Assembly: GCF_001425605.1 (NCBI RefSeq)
Contig: NZ_LMRG01000029.1
Location: 62,001 to 126,000, forward strand
Origin: Rhizobium sp. Leaf453
Lineage (GTDB): Bacteria; Pseudomonadota; Alphaproteobacteria; Rhizobiales; Rhizobiaceae
Direction: 5' to 3'
DNA: 64,000 nucleotides
Part shown: positions 18,504 to 28,336 of the stretch, in pieces
Layout of the letters: the number at the start of each line of letters is the position of its first letter
Position numbering within the stretch: position 1 is the stretch's first letter
Translations under genes and position numbers: made by a program
Notes under the pieces: model-generated
Told to the model about the DNA's origin: nothing
What the model saw: the letters and a program-made list of their open reading frames with translations, nothing else
Database searches by the model: none

Positions 18504-18622
18504 GTGCGGCGAAAAGTGCAGGCCATGCATCTTGCGCATGGCTGCCTGCTTTTTGTAGCTCTGGTGAGATGACAGCTCTTCACCTATCTTCTGCATCGGG
18601 AGGTAAACGAAAGAGGTTTACC

Positions 18623-18775
18623 ATGTTTAAGCAACTGAAGAATATCACCCGCGCCCTGCGCGTTCCGACCGCCGAAGAGCGGGAATTGAACTACCTGAAC
18701 GGTTCGATTGACCGTATCGACCTGGAATACCGCCAGCGTCAGATCGACCGCGGTCTGTTCCGCAACTCCTTCTGA
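18623..18775 (+). CDS. Small DUF1127 protein
   Basis: 50 residues: a short N-terminal helix (MFKQLKNITRALRV), then EERELNYLNGSIDRIDLEYRQRQIDRGLF, matching the DUF1127 pattern of an arginine-rich helix with D/E-R-R spacing and a terminal phenylalanine. AAAGAGG lies seven bases before the ATG. In Agrobacterium, small DUF1127 proteins influence RNA turnover and phosphate or carbon responses; that role is carried over only by family. It is monocistronic. Confidence 0.85.
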   Translation: MFKQLKNITRALRVPTAEERELNYLNGSIDRIDLEYRQRQIDRGLFRNSF

Positions 18776-18990
18776 TTGATGCCTGTTGTCCGGCTGCCTG
18801 TTTAGGCAGGCTGCCGGGACGTATGCAGCAGGCGAATATCAGGAATGCCTTTCCGCGCATGATGCGCGGGGCCGTGCGGCATCGGGTCGATGATCGGCCA
18901 TGCGGCATATTTGCCTTCCCGCCGCCGGAAATGCTGATTTTCGCGTACGCGCCATTGAACAGCCATATCCGCATCGTCTATCAGGGCAGC

Positions 18991-19566
18991 ATGTTGTTCA
19001 GACGCAAAAAGCCGGCAACGCTGTCGGGGAAAATCCGCGAGTTCGTGTGGCCGCGAAAGGGCTTTTCGCGTGGGCTGCGCTATCTGTCGATGCGCGTTCT
19101 GCGGCTTTCCTCCTCTCCGCATTCCATCGCCATCGGTGTCGCTGCGGGCGCGGCCTCCTCGGCCACGCCCTTCGTCGGGCTTCACATCGTCATCGCGCTG
19201 GCACTTGCCTACATGCTGTCGGGCAATTTGATTGCGGCCGGCATATCTACGGCGCTCGCCAATCCCCTGACCATTCCCGTCATTCTTGCCGCGACATACG
19301 AACTCGGAGTCATCCTGTTGGGTACCAACAGCGGCGCGCTCGAAGGGCACGACATCCTCCATATGCTCAAGCATCTTGAATTGTCGCACCTATGGACACC
19401 GGTGCTGAAGCCCATGCTGATCGGTTCCGTGCCGCTGGCCGCCGGCAGTGCCATTGTTTTCTATGTAATCGCATTCTATGCGGCCAAGCTGTTTCAGGCG
19501 CGCCGTCAGGTCCGCCGCCTGGGCAAATTGCAGGACCGGATGGTGGGATCGGCCGACAACCTTTGA
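18991..19566 (+). CDS. DUF2062 inner-membrane protein
   Basis: 191 residues from the ATG at 18991 (AGGG before it); an open frame extends upstream to 18823 but is not protein-like. After a basic start (MLFRRKKPATLSGKIREFVWPRKGFSRG), two or three hydrophobic hairpins follow (about 48-88 and 140-165), with the DUF2062 pattern SPHSIAIGVAAGAASSATPFVGLH and ANPLTIPVILAATYELG. Function unknown; relatives sit near glycolipid or cell-envelope genes. It lies 90 bases upstream of acpS on the same strand. Confidence 0.82.
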   Translation: MLFRRKKPATLSGKIREFVWPRKGFSRGLRYLSMRVLRLSSSPHSIAIGVAAGAASSATPFVGLHIVIALALAYMLSGNLIAAGISTALANPLTIPVILAATYELGVILLGTNSGALEGHDILHMLKHLELSHLWTPVLKPMLIGSVPLAAGSAIVFYVIAFYAAKLFQARRQVRRLGKLQDRMVGSADNL

Positions 19567-19655
19567 ATCTGACGAATTTGTAACTTGGCAGGCCGTGACC
19601 AGTTTGCTTTTGTCCGGCCGTTTCCGCCACAGTCCGCAAGGGATATCGTGTTTCG

Positions 19656-20063
19656 ATGATTATCGGCATCGGCAGTGACCTGATCGACATCCGGCGCATC
19701 CAGAACTCGCTCGACCGTTTCGGCGAGCGCTTCACGCAGCGCTGTTTTACGGACATCGAGATCCGCAAATCGGAAGGGCGCAAGAACCGGGCAGAATCCT
19801 ACGCCAAACGCTTTGCCGCCAAGGAGGCCTGCTCCAAGGCGCTTGGTACGGGCATGGCGCAAGGTGTGTTCTGGAAGGATATGGGCGTCATCAACCTGCC
19901 TGGCGGCAAGCCGACAATGAACCTTACCGGCGGTGCTGCCGAACGCCTGCAGGAAATGTTGCCGGCCGGTCATCGTGCCGTCATTCACCTGACCATCACA
20001 GACGACTTTCCACTGGCGCAGGCCTTCGTGATAATCGAAGCGCTGCCCGTTGCCCCGGATTGA
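19656..20063 (+). CDS. acpS: Holo-[acyl-carrier-protein] synthase
   Basis: 135 residues. It transfers 4'-phosphopantetheine from CoA to acyl carrier protein. The two family motifs are intact: [10 protein letters not shown] at the N-terminus, with the metal-binding Asp, and [15 protein letters not shown] in the middle, with the catalytic Glu. Cytosolic trimer by family. Its order before lepB, rnc and era is the conserved rhizobial arrangement. Confidence 0.96.
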   Translation: MIIGIGSDLIDIRRIQNSLDRFGERFTQRCFTDIEIRKSEGRKNRAESYAKRFAAKEACSKALGTGMAQGVFWKDMGVINLPGGKPTMNLTGGAAERLQEMLPAGHRAVIHLTITDDFPLAQAFVIIEALPVAPD

Positions 20064-20248
20064 GGAAAAGTTTAGAGCATGTCCGGATGAGGCGGACCCG
20101 TTTACGGGCCGGTTCGTTTGAAATGACGGCGCCGCCGCACGATATGCGTCTGGCAGCCTCGGATCGGGCGACCAACCGCAGATCAAAGCATTCATTCCAT
20201 CCGCACGGCATCACGATGCTGCGGTGACAAGATCAAGGAACAACAGGC

Positions 20249-20995
20249 GTGGCAGAAAACATCGAGAAGAAGAAAGACAGCGGCCTGTGGGAAAACGTCA
20301 AGGTCATCATTCAGGCACTGCTTCTCGCCGTGGTGATCCGCACCGTCTTCTTCCAGCCTTTCACGATTCCTTCGGGTTCGATGATGCCGACGCTGCTGGT
20401 CGGGGATTACATCTTCGTCAACAAGTTCGCCTATGGCTATTCGAAATATTCGCTTCCCTTGTCGCCGGACCTGTTCAGCGGCCGTATCTTCGCCAGCGAA
20501 CCCAAGCGCGGTGACGTCGTCGTGTTCCGCTTCCCGCCGAACCCGGACATCGATTATATCAAGCGTCTGATCGGCCTGCCGGGCGACAAGATCCAGGTGC
20601 GTGACAGCATCCTCTACGTCAACGACAAGGCCGTCCAGCGCGTGCCGGACGGCATGTTCCGCGCCGACGACAATTACGACACGGGAGCGGAAGTGCCGGT
20701 CTATCGCGAAACGCTGGATAACGGTGTCAACTTCGATACACTTGATGTCGAGCAGGATTCGCGTGGCGACAACACTCGCGAGTTCATCGTTCCCGAAGGC
20801 CATTATTTCATGATGGGCGACAACCGTGACAACTCGGCTGACAGCCGCTTTGATGTCGGCTTCGTCCCGGCACAGAACCTCGTTGGTCGCGCCTCGATGA
20901 TCTTCTTCTCGCTCGGCAACAACACGTCGTTCACCCAGATCTGGAAGTGGCCGACGAACCTGCGTTACGATCGTATCTTCAAGAGCGTCGAATGA
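20249..20995 (+). CDS. lepB: Signal peptidase I
   Basis: 248 residues. The catalytic Ser44 lies in PSGSMMPTLL after a single N-terminal membrane span (about 17-36), and the general base Lys105 in DYIKRLIGLPGD. The GDNRDNSADSR box further confirms the family. It removes signal peptides at the periplasmic face of the inner membrane. The stop overlaps the rnc start as ATGA, so the two are translationally coupled. An acidic or basic N-terminus (AENIEKKKD) faces the cytosol. Confidence 0.97.
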   Translation: MAENIEKKKDSGLWENVKVIIQALLLAVVIRTVFFQPFTIPSGSMMPTLLVGDYIFVNKFAYGYSKYSLPLSPDLFSGRIFASEPKRGDVVVFRFPPNPDIDYIKRLIGLPGDKIQVRDSILYVNDKAVQRVPDGMFRADDNYDTGAEVPVYRETLDNGVNFDTLDVEQDSRGDNTREFIVPEGHYFMMGDNRDNSADSRFDVGFVPAQNLVGRASMIFFSLGNNTSFTQIWKWPTNLRYDRIFKSVE

Positions 20996-21705
20996 GCAAG
21001 AACCGATCGCTCGGCAATGAGGACCGGGAACGGCTCGAGGCTGCGATCGGCTACCGCTTCTCCCAGAAAGAGCGGTTGGATCGGGCGCTGACCCATGCCA
21101 GCGCCCGCAATGCCAAGGGCTCGAATTATGAGCGCCTGGAATTTCTCGGCGACCGTGTTCTCGGGCTCTGCGTGGCCGAACTTCTGTTCCAGACCTTCAA
21201 GGATGCCGACGAGGGCGAGCTTTCCGTTCGTCTGAACCAGCTTGTCAGTGCCGAAAGCTGCGCGCTGGTTGCCGATGCGCTGTCGCTGCATCTGTTCATC
21301 CGCACCGGTGCGGACGTGAAGAAGCTCACCGGAAAACACATGCTGAATGTGCGGGCCGATGTGGTAGAGTCGCTGATCGCCGCGATCTATCTCGATGGTG
21401 GACTGGAAGCCGCGCGCGGCTTCATCCAGCGTCATTGGGCCGCGCGGGCGGTTCGTGTCGATGGCGCGCGCCGAGATGCCAAGACGGAACTGCAGGAATG
21501 GGCACACGCCAAGTTCGGAGTGACGCCAAGCTACCGTGTCGAGGATCGGTCGGGACCTGACCATGATCCGCGCTTCACGGTGACGGTCGAGATCCAGGGC
21601 ATTGCGCCTGCCATGGGAGTCGATCGCTCCAAGCGCGCCGCCGAACAGGTGGCGGCCACCAATATTCTGGAACGCGAAGGCGTCTGGAAGAACACGACGG
21701 CCTGA
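20992..21705 (+). CDS. rnc: Ribonuclease III
   Basis: 237 residues from the ATG in the ATGA overlap with lepB. The RNase III signature ERLEFLGDRVLGL holds the metal-binding Glu and Asp residues, with the second acidic cluster at VVESLIAAIYLDGG. The C-terminal double-stranded-RNA-binding domain begins at DAKTELQEWAHAKFG. It processes rRNA precursors and structured mRNA. A longer frame from 20947 is only an artefact of the lepB overlap. Confidence 0.97.
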   Translation: MSKNRSLGNEDRERLEAAIGYRFSQKERLDRALTHASARNAKGSNYERLEFLGDRVLGLCVAELLFQTFKDADEGELSVRLNQLVSAESCALVADALSLHLFIRTGADVKKLTGKHMLNVRADVVESLIAAIYLDGGLEAARGFIQRHWAARAVRVDGARRDAKTELQEWAHAKFGVTPSYRVEDRSGPDHDPRFTVTVEIQGIAPAMGVDRSKRAAEQVAATNILEREGVWKNTTA

Positions 21706-21803
21706 TCTGTCCGGAGGCGCTATCCTCCCGAAAGATCAGGCAATCTTTAGAGACACACATGCGATTGTGCGCGCCGAACGGGCGCCCGGTCGCCCAATCG
21801 GAA

Positions 21804-22748
21804 ATGACGGATAGTATGAGCGAAACAGACGCAATTCCCGAAGCCGCCGAAAAAGGCCCGACCCGATCCGGCTTCGTGGCGCTGATCGGCGCCACCAATG
21901 CTGGCAAGTCGACGCTGGTCAACCGGCTGGTGGGCGCCAAGGTGTCGATCGTCAGCCACAAGGTACAGACAACCCGCGCCATCGTGCGCGGCATCGCCAT
22001 CCACAAGAACGCGCAGATGGTCTTCATGGACACGCCCGGTATCTTCAAGCCGCGCCGTCGCCTTGACCGCGCCATGGTCACGACCGCCTGGGGCGGCGCC
22101 AAGGATGCCGACGCGATCATGATGCTGATCGACAGCGAGCGCGGCCTGAAAGGCGATGCGGAGACCATTCTCGAAGGCCTGAAAGAAGTCGAGCAGCCGA
22201 AGATGCTGGTGCTCAACAAGATCGACCAGGTGTCGCGCGAAGATCTGTTGAAGCTCGCGACCGCCGCCAACGAGCATATCGATTTCGAGCGCACCTTCAT
22301 GATCTCGGCGCTGAATGGTTCCGGCTGCGAGGATGTCCTCGACTATCTCGCGATGAAGCTGCCGGAAGGCCCCTGGTATTATCCGGAGGACCAGATTTCC
22401 GACCTGCCGATGCGCCAGCTTGCCGCCGAAATCACCCGCGAAAAGCTGTTCCTGCGCCTGCATCAGGAGCTTCCCTATTCGTCGCATGTCGAGACGGAAA
22501 AATGGGAAGAGCGGAAGGATGGTTCGGTTCGGATCGAGCAGGTCATTTATGTCGAGCGCGACAGCCAGAAGAAGATCGCGCTGGGCAAGAATGGCGAGGC
22601 GATCAAGGCGATCTCCATGGCATCGCGCAAGGAACTCTCCGAAATCCTCGAACAGCCGGTTCACCTCTTCTTGTTTGTGAAGGTGCGTGAGAACTGGGGT
22701 GACGATCCCGAGCGGTTTCGCGAAATGGGACTGGAATTCCCGAAGTAA
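21804..22748 (+). CDS. era: GTPase Era, ribosome assembly factor
   Basis: 314 residues from the ATG at 21804; ATGs at 21759 and 21816 are alternatives that the weak upstream sequences do not settle. G1 (GATNAGKS), G3 (DTPG) and G4 (NKID) are intact and the KH domain carries GKNGEAIKAI. It binds the 16S rRNA 3' end in 30S maturation. It ends the acpS-lepB-rnc-era run and is closed by a terminator. recO, which is its usual downstream neighbour, starts only at 42328. Confidence 0.96.
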   Translation: MTDSMSETDAIPEAAEKGPTRSGFVALIGATNAGKSTLVNRLVGAKVSIVSHKVQTTRAIVRGIAIHKNAQMVFMDTPGIFKPRRRLDRAMVTTAWGGAKDADAIMMLIDSERGLKGDAETILEGLKEVEQPKMLVLNKIDQVSREDLLKLATAANEHIDFERTFMISALNGSGCEDVLDYLAMKLPEGPWYYPEDQISDLPMRQLAAEITREKLFLRLHQELPYSSHVETEKWEERKDGSVRIEQVIYVERDSQKKIALGKNGEAIKAISMASRKELSEILEQPVHLFLFVKVRENWGDDPERFREMGLEFPK

Positions 22749-22752
22749 GATG

Positions 22753-22777
22753 AAGGCGCCGGAAACGGCGCCTTTTT
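22753..22777 (+). terminator. Intrinsic terminator after era
   Basis: AAGGCGCC and GGCGCCTT arms enclose GGAAAC and are followed by TTT, five bases after the era stop. Confidence 0.88.
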
Positions 22778-22904
22778 GCTATGGTCCTCGTGCGATTTGT
22801 CGAACAGTCTGTTGCGGAAGCCGTGGCTTGCCCATCCCGCGCGCGCATGAGATTCCGATGGCTGAAACAGCCGGTTCGGCTGGGACGGAACAAGGACGAT
22901 CGAG

Positions 22905-23903
22905 ATGCCGCAACTGGTCGATGGAAAATGGGAAAAGGGCGACGTTGCCGCCAGCGAGATGAAGGGCGGCGCCTTTCACCGCGAGCCGACCAGTTTCCGC
23001 AACTGGATCACGGCCGATGGCTCACCGGGGCCGGATGGACAGAACGCGCTTCCGGCGGAGGCGGGCCGCTATCAGCTCTTCGTCGCCTATATCTGCCCCT
23101 GGGCCTCACGCACGCTGATGATGCGCAATCTGAAGGGACTGCAGGACATCATTTCCGTCTCCATCTCGGAGCCGGAATTGGGCGAAAACGGCTGGACTTA
23201 TGCCGAACCGCAGGATGCCGGCCCTCGTGTCGGCAAGATCCGCTACCAGCACGAACTCTATTCCGCCTCCGACCCGCATTATACCGGCAAGGTCTCCGTG
23301 CCGGTCCTGTGGGATCGCAAGGAGGGACGCATCGTCAATAACGAGTCCTCCGATATCATCCGCATTCTCAACACGGCCTTCAATCACCTGACCGGCAATA
23401 CGCTCGATTTCTATCCGCAGACGCTGCGAGGAGAGATCGACCGCTGGAACACGCCGGTCTACGACACGGTCAACAACGGCGTCTACCGGGCTGGTTTTGC
23501 AAAGACCCAAAGCGCCTATGAGGAAGCCGTCGTCAGCCTGTTCGACACGCTCGACCGGTTGGAAGCGCATCTGGCGACAAGCCGCTACATCGCTGGCAGT
23601 CATTTCACCGAGGCGGATATCCGCCTGTTCGTCACGCTGATCCGCTTTGATCCTGCCTATCACGGCGCTTTCAAGTGCAACCTGCGCCGGCTGTCGGATT
23701 TTCCCAACCTTTCCAATTATCTGCGCGAAATCTACCAATGGCCGGGAATCCGCGAAACAGTGCGCATCGACCAGATCAAACGTGGCTATTACTCGATCAC
23801 CCATATCAACCCGACTCAGATCGTGCCGCTCGGCCCGATACAGGACCTCGATCAGCCGCATGATCGCGCGCGGCTTGCGGGGCAGGGCGTCGTTACCGCC
23901 TAA
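22905..23903 (+). CDS. Glutathionyl-hydroquinone reductase (xi-class glutathione transferase)
   Basis: 332 residues, the family length. The catalytic Cys64 sits in YICPWASR, the CPWA motif of Xi-class enzymes (ECM4, YqjG, PcpF), which reduce glutathionyl-hydroquinones back to hydroquinone using glutathione. A C-terminal all-helical domain includes TRYIAGSHFTEADIRLF-like sequence, the N-capping region (SRYIAG, TEADIRLF). Cytosolic. It stands between era and tex with no functional link visible to either. Confidence 0.92.
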   Translation: MPQLVDGKWEKGDVAASEMKGGAFHREPTSFRNWITADGSPGPDGQNALPAEAGRYQLFVAYICPWASRTLMMRNLKGLQDIISVSISEPELGENGWTYAEPQDAGPRVGKIRYQHELYSASDPHYTGKVSVPVLWDRKEGRIVNNESSDIIRILNTAFNHLTGNTLDFYPQTLRGEIDRWNTPVYDTVNNGVYRAGFAKTQSAYEEAVVSLFDTLDRLEAHLATSRYIAGSHFTEADIRLFVTLIRFDPAYHGAFKCNLRRLSDFPNLSNYLREIYQWPGIRETVRIDQIKRGYYSITHINPTQIVPLGPIQDLDQPHDRARLAGQGVVTA

Positions 23904-23944
23904 GGGGGTGAGGCGGCATCGTTCTGTGGACGTCTGAAGGCTGC

Positions 23945-23978
23945 GCACATGCCTTCACTTGGCCTTGAAGGCATGTGC
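23945..23978. promoter_or_regulatory. Perfect 13-base inverted repeat between the GST gene and tex
   Basis: GCACATGCCTTCA (23945-23957) and TGAAGGCATGTGC (23966-23978) flank the eight-base loop CTTGGCCT. There is no T-run, so it may terminate the GST transcript inefficiently or be a structure in the tex leader. Confidence 0.6.
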
Positions 23979-24018
23979 ATCTATGGTCCCTGCAAATCAC
24001 AGCAAACCACGGAATGCC

Positions 24019-26337
24019 ATGTCCCAGCCATCGAAATCCATTGCCGTCCTCATCGCTCAGGAAATCAAGGCCACGCCGGCTCAGGCCATTGCGGCCATCG
24101 AACTTCTGGACGAGGGCGCGACCGTTCCCTTCATCGCGCGCTACCGCAAGGAAGTGACGGGCGGGCTGGACGATACGCAGTTGCGCAACCTGTCGGAGCG
24201 GCTGGTCTACCTGCGCGAACTGGAAGCGCGGCGGGCCTCCATCCTCGATTCGATCAGGGGCCAGGACAAACTGACCACGGAACTGGAAGCGAAGATTGCC
24301 GCCGTCGCCACCAAGGCAGAATTGGAAGACATCTATCTGCCCTACAAGCCCAAGCGCCGCACCAAGGCTGAAATCGCCCGCGAGCGAGGCTTGGCGCCAC
24401 TGGCCGAAGCGATCCTCACCGATCGTCGCATTGCGCCCGCCGAACGCGCGCTGGCCTTCATCACGGCCGATGTGCCGGATGTAAAGACAGCGCTCGACGG
24501 TGCGCGTGACATCATCGCCGAAGGCATCAGTGAAAATGCCGATCTGCTCGGCCGGCTGCGCGCCCATATGCGCCAGGCCGCGTTCCTGCGCTCCAAGGTG
24601 GTCGACGGCAAACAGGAGGCCGGTGCCAAGTTCTCCGACTATTTCGATCATTCGGAAAAATGGGCAACTGTCGCCGGACATCGCGCGCTTGCCATGCTGC
24701 GCGGCTGGAACGAGGAGTTCCTTTCGGTCGATATCGTCGTCGATCAGGACGACACCTCGCCGGTGAAGCCGGTAGAACGCACCATTGCCTCGATCTTTGC
24801 CATAGGCACCTTGCCCGGCGACAAATGGCTGATGGAGGTCATCGGCTGGACCTGGCGTGTCAAGCTGTCGATGTCGCTGTCGCTTGATCTGATGCGGGAA
24901 TTGCGCGAGCGGGCCGAAGAGGAGGCGATCCATGTCTTCGCCCGTAATCTGAAGGATCTGTTGCTCGCCGCCCCCGCCGGCTCACGCGCCACGATGGGTC
25001 TCGATCCCGGCATCCGCACCGGCGTGAAGGTCGCAGTGGTCGACGGCACCGGCAAGCTGCTCGAAACCACCACGGTCTATCCGTTCCCGCCGAAAAACGA
25101 CATTCGCGGCACGCAGGCCGAGCTTGCCAGCCTGATCCGCAAGCACAAGATCGAACTGATCGCCATCGGCAACGGTACCGGCAGCCGCGAGACGGAACGC
25201 CTCGTCGCCGATATGCTGACGCAGCTTCCGGCCGGTCCGAAGCCGACCAAGGTCATCGTTTCGGAAGCCGGCGCCTCGGTCTATTCCGCCTCACAGGCGG
25301 CCGCGGACGAATTCCCTGGGCTTGACGTCTCGCTGCGCGGCGCTGTCTCCATCGCCCGCCGCCTGCAGGATCCGCTGGCCGAACTGGTGAAGATCGAACC
25401 GAAATCGATCGGTGTCGGCCAGTATCAGCACGATGTCGACCAAGGGCGCTTGAACCGCTCACTGGAAGCGGTCGTCGAAGATGCGGTGAACGCTGTTGGT
25501 GTCGACCTCAACACCGCGTCCGCGCCACTGCTTGCCCGTGTCTCGGGTCTCGGCAAATCCTCGGCCGAGGCGATCGTCGCCCATCGCGACGCGACGGGCG
25601 CGTTTACCAGCCGCAAGGAACTCATGAAGGTGCCGCGGCTGGGCGCCCGCACCTTCGAACAATGCGCGGGCTTCCTGCGCATCCGCGACGGCAAGGAGCC
25701 GCTGGACGCTTCATCCGTGCATCCGGAAGCCTATGGTGTCGCCAAAAAGATCGTCGAGGCCTGCGGCCGCGACCTGCGCGCGATCATGGGCGACAGCGGC
25801 GCCCTGAAGACGCTGGATCCGAAAACTTTCGTCGATGAACGCTTCGGCCTGCCGACGGTCAAGGACATCTTTGCCGAACTGGAAAAACCCGGCCGCGATC
25901 CACGCCCGAGCTTCAAGACCGCGACCTTCGCCGATGGTGTCGATGACATCAAGGATCTGAAACCCGGCATGCTGCTCGAAGGCACCGTCACGAACGTCGC
26001 CGCCTTCGGCGCCTTCGTCGATATCGGCGTGCATCAGGATGGCCTGGTTCACGTCTCCCAACTCGCCGACCGCTTCGTCAAGGATCCGCATGAGGTGGTA
26101 AAAGCCGGTGACGTCGTGCAAGTCCGCGTCACCGAAGTCGATGTCCCCCGCAAGCGCATCGGCCTCACCATGCGCAAGGACGGTGCCGCCGAGTCAGGCG
26201 CCCGTGACAACCGGCAGGACCCGAAGGCCGCTCAGCAGGCCCGCCAGACACTGGCGCGCGCGCAGCAGCAGAAGCCCCAGGCTCCCTCACAAGGCGCGTT
26301 TGGCGCCGCATTGGCCGAGGCGATGAAACGGAAGTAA
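24019..26337 (+). CDS. tex: Tex-family RNA-binding transcription accessory protein
   Basis: 772 residues from the ATG at 24019 ([20 protein letters not shown]); the frame runs back to 23959 inside the hairpin. The Tex N-terminal region ([19 protein letters not shown]) is followed by a YqgF/RNase H-like domain ([19 protein letters not shown]), helix-hairpin-helix motifs ([20 protein letters not shown]) and a C-terminal S1 domain ([16 protein letters not shown]). The tail is glutamine-rich. It binds nucleic acid and influences transcription. It is closed by a clear terminator. Confidence 0.95.
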   Translation: MSQPSKSIAVLIAQEIKATPAQAIAAIELLDEGATVPFIARYRKEVTGGLDDTQLRNLSERLVYLRELEARRASILDSIRGQDKLTTELEAKIAAVATKAELEDIYLPYKPKRRTKAEIARERGLAPLAEAILTDRRIAPAERALAFITADVPDVKTALDGARDIIAEGISENADLLGRLRAHMRQAAFLRSKVVDGKQEAGAKFSDYFDHSEKWATVAGHRALAMLRGWNEEFLSVDIVVDQDDTSPVKPVERTIASIFAIGTLPGDKWLMEVIGWTWRVKLSMSLSLDLMRELRERAEEEAIHVFARNLKDLLLAAPAGSRATMGLDPGIRTGVKVAVVDGTGKLLETTTVYPFPPKNDIRGTQAELASLIRKHKIELIAIGNGTGSRETERLVADMLTQLPAGPKPTKVIVSEAGASVYSASQAAADEFPGLDVSLRGAVSIARRLQDPLAELVKIEPKSIGVGQYQHDVDQGRLNRSLEAVVEDAVNAVGVDLNTASAPLLARVSGLGKSSAEAIVAHRDATGAFTSRKELMKVPRLGARTFEQCAGFLRIRDGKEPLDASSVHPEAYGVAKKIVEACGRDLRAIMGDSGALKTLDPKTFVDERFGLPTVKDIFAELEKPGRDPRPSFKTATFADGVDDIKDLKPGMLLEGTVTNVAAFGAFVDIGVHQDGLVHVSQLADRFVKDPHEVVKAGDVVQVRVTEVDVPRKRIGLTMRKDGAAESGARDNRQDPKAAQQARQTLARAQQQKPQAPSQGAFGAALAEAMKRK

Positions 26338-26346
26338 ATTGAAATC

Positions 26347-26378
26347 GGCCGATCCGCTCACAAGCAGATCGGCCTTTT
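26347..26378 (+). terminator. Intrinsic terminator after tex
   Basis: GGCCGATC (26347-26354) and GATCGGCC (26367-26374) with a 12-base loop, followed by TTTT. It ends three bases before the stop codon of the convergent heparinase-like gene. Confidence 0.85.
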
Positions 26379-26380
26379 CG

Positions 26381-28321
26381 TTATGCCTGCGTCAATGCGA
26401 AATTGCAGGTCACGCCCTCGGCGGTAACCTTGCCGCGCCAGCTGATCCGCTTTGCCTCGACCTTCACGCCGAATGAGGGCGAATACCAACCGCCTTCACC
26501 GATATTTCCGCCGGCCGTGATGTCGATCGCGCCAGCTTCCTTCCAGGACAGGGTCGCGATGACCGCACCGTTACGTTCGATCAGGACGGCACCGCCATCG
26601 ACCTTTGCGTCGAATTGCGGCGAGAGCTGGAAGACGATTTCGGCGGTCCGGTTCGGCGTGCCGTCCAGCTGGTCGAGGATCGCAAAACCATCGGCGGTCG
26701 AGGTTAGCGTTCGGCGATGAATGGTTCCGAAACGCTTCTGGTAGCCGTCATGCGAGGCGGAAACGGACCAGGAATCGGCACCGGATACCGTATCGAGTTT
26801 CGTCATGGCCTTGTGCGACCAGTTGAAGGCACCGGACATCGTGCTTTGATCGGCGCCATCGATGTTCAGCGTGTTGTGCGCACGCGTCCCCCGGAACCAG
26901 TCCCGCCACGCTCCGCCCGAATGATAGAGATAGGTGCCGGGATCAACAAGAAGCGGTTCGCCATCGACCGCAACGACCACGGACAGCGCATCGGCATGGC
27001 CGTGGGCGGCAATCGAGAGATAGCCAAGCGGTGCATGATCGAAGACGATATCGAGGGCGCGTCCATGCTTCGTCTCGCGAACAACAGTATAGCCGCCGTC
27101 GGCAAAGGTCTTGAGACCCTTGGGCGCTGTTGCCCCGGTCAGCGGCGAACGCAAAAGTGCGTCGCGCAGGTCCAGCTCCGGCGGACGTGGGCCGATGGCT
27201 GGCTCGCCCAGATATCCGGCAATCGCGGCACAGACGGAGGCCGCATAAGCTGGTTCATGTCGCGACAGGGTCAGCACACGGCCTTCGTCGTCATCACAGA
27301 TCCCGGGCACGCGCCCGTCGCAATTAGAGAGCCAGGCGATGTGACCGGCAAAGGCCTTCAGCCGCGTATCGATTTGGCCGGCAAGCGGCTTTCCGGAGGC
27401 GCGGGCAACGAAGCTGCACAGTAGGATGAATTCGGCGGTGAAAGCCCCGTAGGTCGGCGATTGCTCTGCGCCGACACCATCCATCAGGATCTGCTTTTCC
27501 GCCTCCACGGCCAGAACCTTGCGGCCTTTGGCGTCCAGTTTTGCGGCAAGCGGCAGTTCCGGCATGGCAAGTGCGATCAGGAATTCACCCGCGACCTCGG
27601 CGACCAGGTGGTTGTTGGCCGACGAAAAACGGGACGGGTAGCGGGCCATCCAGACCATATGGGCATGGAGGATCGCGCGAATCCTGTTGACCGTCTCCGG
27701 GGAGAGCAATTCGCCGCAGAGCGTCGTCACGATGAGCAGGCTGATCGCGCGCAGGCCGAGTTCGATGCCGGAATTCCAGCCGAGCCCACGGAAGGGCGGA
27801 TTGGCCGCATACCAGCTTTCGACGGCCGCCTCGATCGCTTCGACAGCACGTCTGTTGCCGGTAAGGGCCGCATCTGCCGCCAGCGGCTGCAGAAACTGAA
27901 GCCGGTTGAATTCCCAGACATATTTGATGTCGCCCAGCGTGCGCTCGTGACGGTAGGGGATATCGAAACAGTATTTTTCACTGCCCGGCCAAGATCCACC
28001 GGTCACCGGATCCAGCCGCCAGACGTCGGCGGAAAACAGCCTCTCGCCACTTCGCTCCGGCCAAACGACGCCCAGCGCCACAAACTGCCCCGACAGGATG
28101 AAACTGCTGGCAGCCGCGATTTCGGACTTCACGGCGTCCGGCGCATTTTTGAGGTTTTCGAGGAGGCCGGCGAGCCGGGGAGGGGCGCCCGTCGTTTGAT
28201 ACCGCTCCCATCCTTCGATCTTGCCGCGCGCGGACGATTTCTTTGCCCGCTCGCCGACGCGATGAAGGATCTCGGCAGGGCTCATCGCCCGCAGGCGGTT
28301 GACATACCACGCAAGGGACAT
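26381..28321 (-). CDS. Heparinase II/III family protein (probable uronate-polysaccharide lyase)
   Basis: 646 residues, start ATG with CGGAG upstream. An N-terminal alpha/alpha toroid (WYANPPFRGLGWNSGIELGLRA, SSANNHLVAEVAGEF, EQSPTYGAFTAEF) leads to the C-terminal beta-sandwich heparinase II/III domain (FDHAPLGYLSIAAHGHADALS, with the conserved His near the metal site, and RGTRAHNTLNIDG). Known members cleave heparin, heparan or alginate by beta-elimination. No signal peptide is evident, so it may act on cytosolic oligosaccharides or be exported otherwise. It is followed 15 bases upstream by a glycosyltransferase gene. Related proteins occur in exopolysaccharide loci. Confidence 0.85.
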   Translation of the reverse strand: MSLAWYVNRLRAMSPAEILHRVGERAKKSSARGKIEGWERYQTTGAPPRLAGLLENLKNAPDAVKSEIAAASSFILSGQFVALGVVWPERSGERLFSADVWRLDPVTGGSWPGSEKYCFDIPYRHERTLGDIKYVWEFNRLQFLQPLAADAALTGNRRAVEAIEAAVESWYAANPPFRGLGWNSGIELGLRAISLLIVTTLCGELLSPETVNRIRAILHAHMVWMARYPSRFSSANNHLVAEVAGEFLIALAMPELPLAAKLDAKGRKVLAVEAEKQILMDGVGAEQSPTYGAFTAEFILLCSFVARASGKPLAGQIDTRLKAFAGHIAWLSNCDGRVPGICDDDEGRVLTLSRHEPAYAASVCAAIAGYLGEPAIGPRPPELDLRDALLRSPLTGATAPKGLKTFADGGYTVVRETKHGRALDIVFDHAPLGYLSIAAHGHADALSVVVAVDGEPLLVDPGTYLYHSGGAWRDWFRGTRAHNTLNIDGADQSTMSGAFNWSHKAMTKLDTVSGADSWSVSASHDGYQKRFGTIHRRTLTSTADGFAILDQLDGTPNRTAEIVFQLSPQFDAKVDGGAVLIERNGAVIATLSWKEAGAIDITAGGNIGEGGWYSPSFGVKVEAKRISWRGKVTAEGVTCNFALTQA

Positions 28322-28336
28322 CGAAAACTCCGAGTG

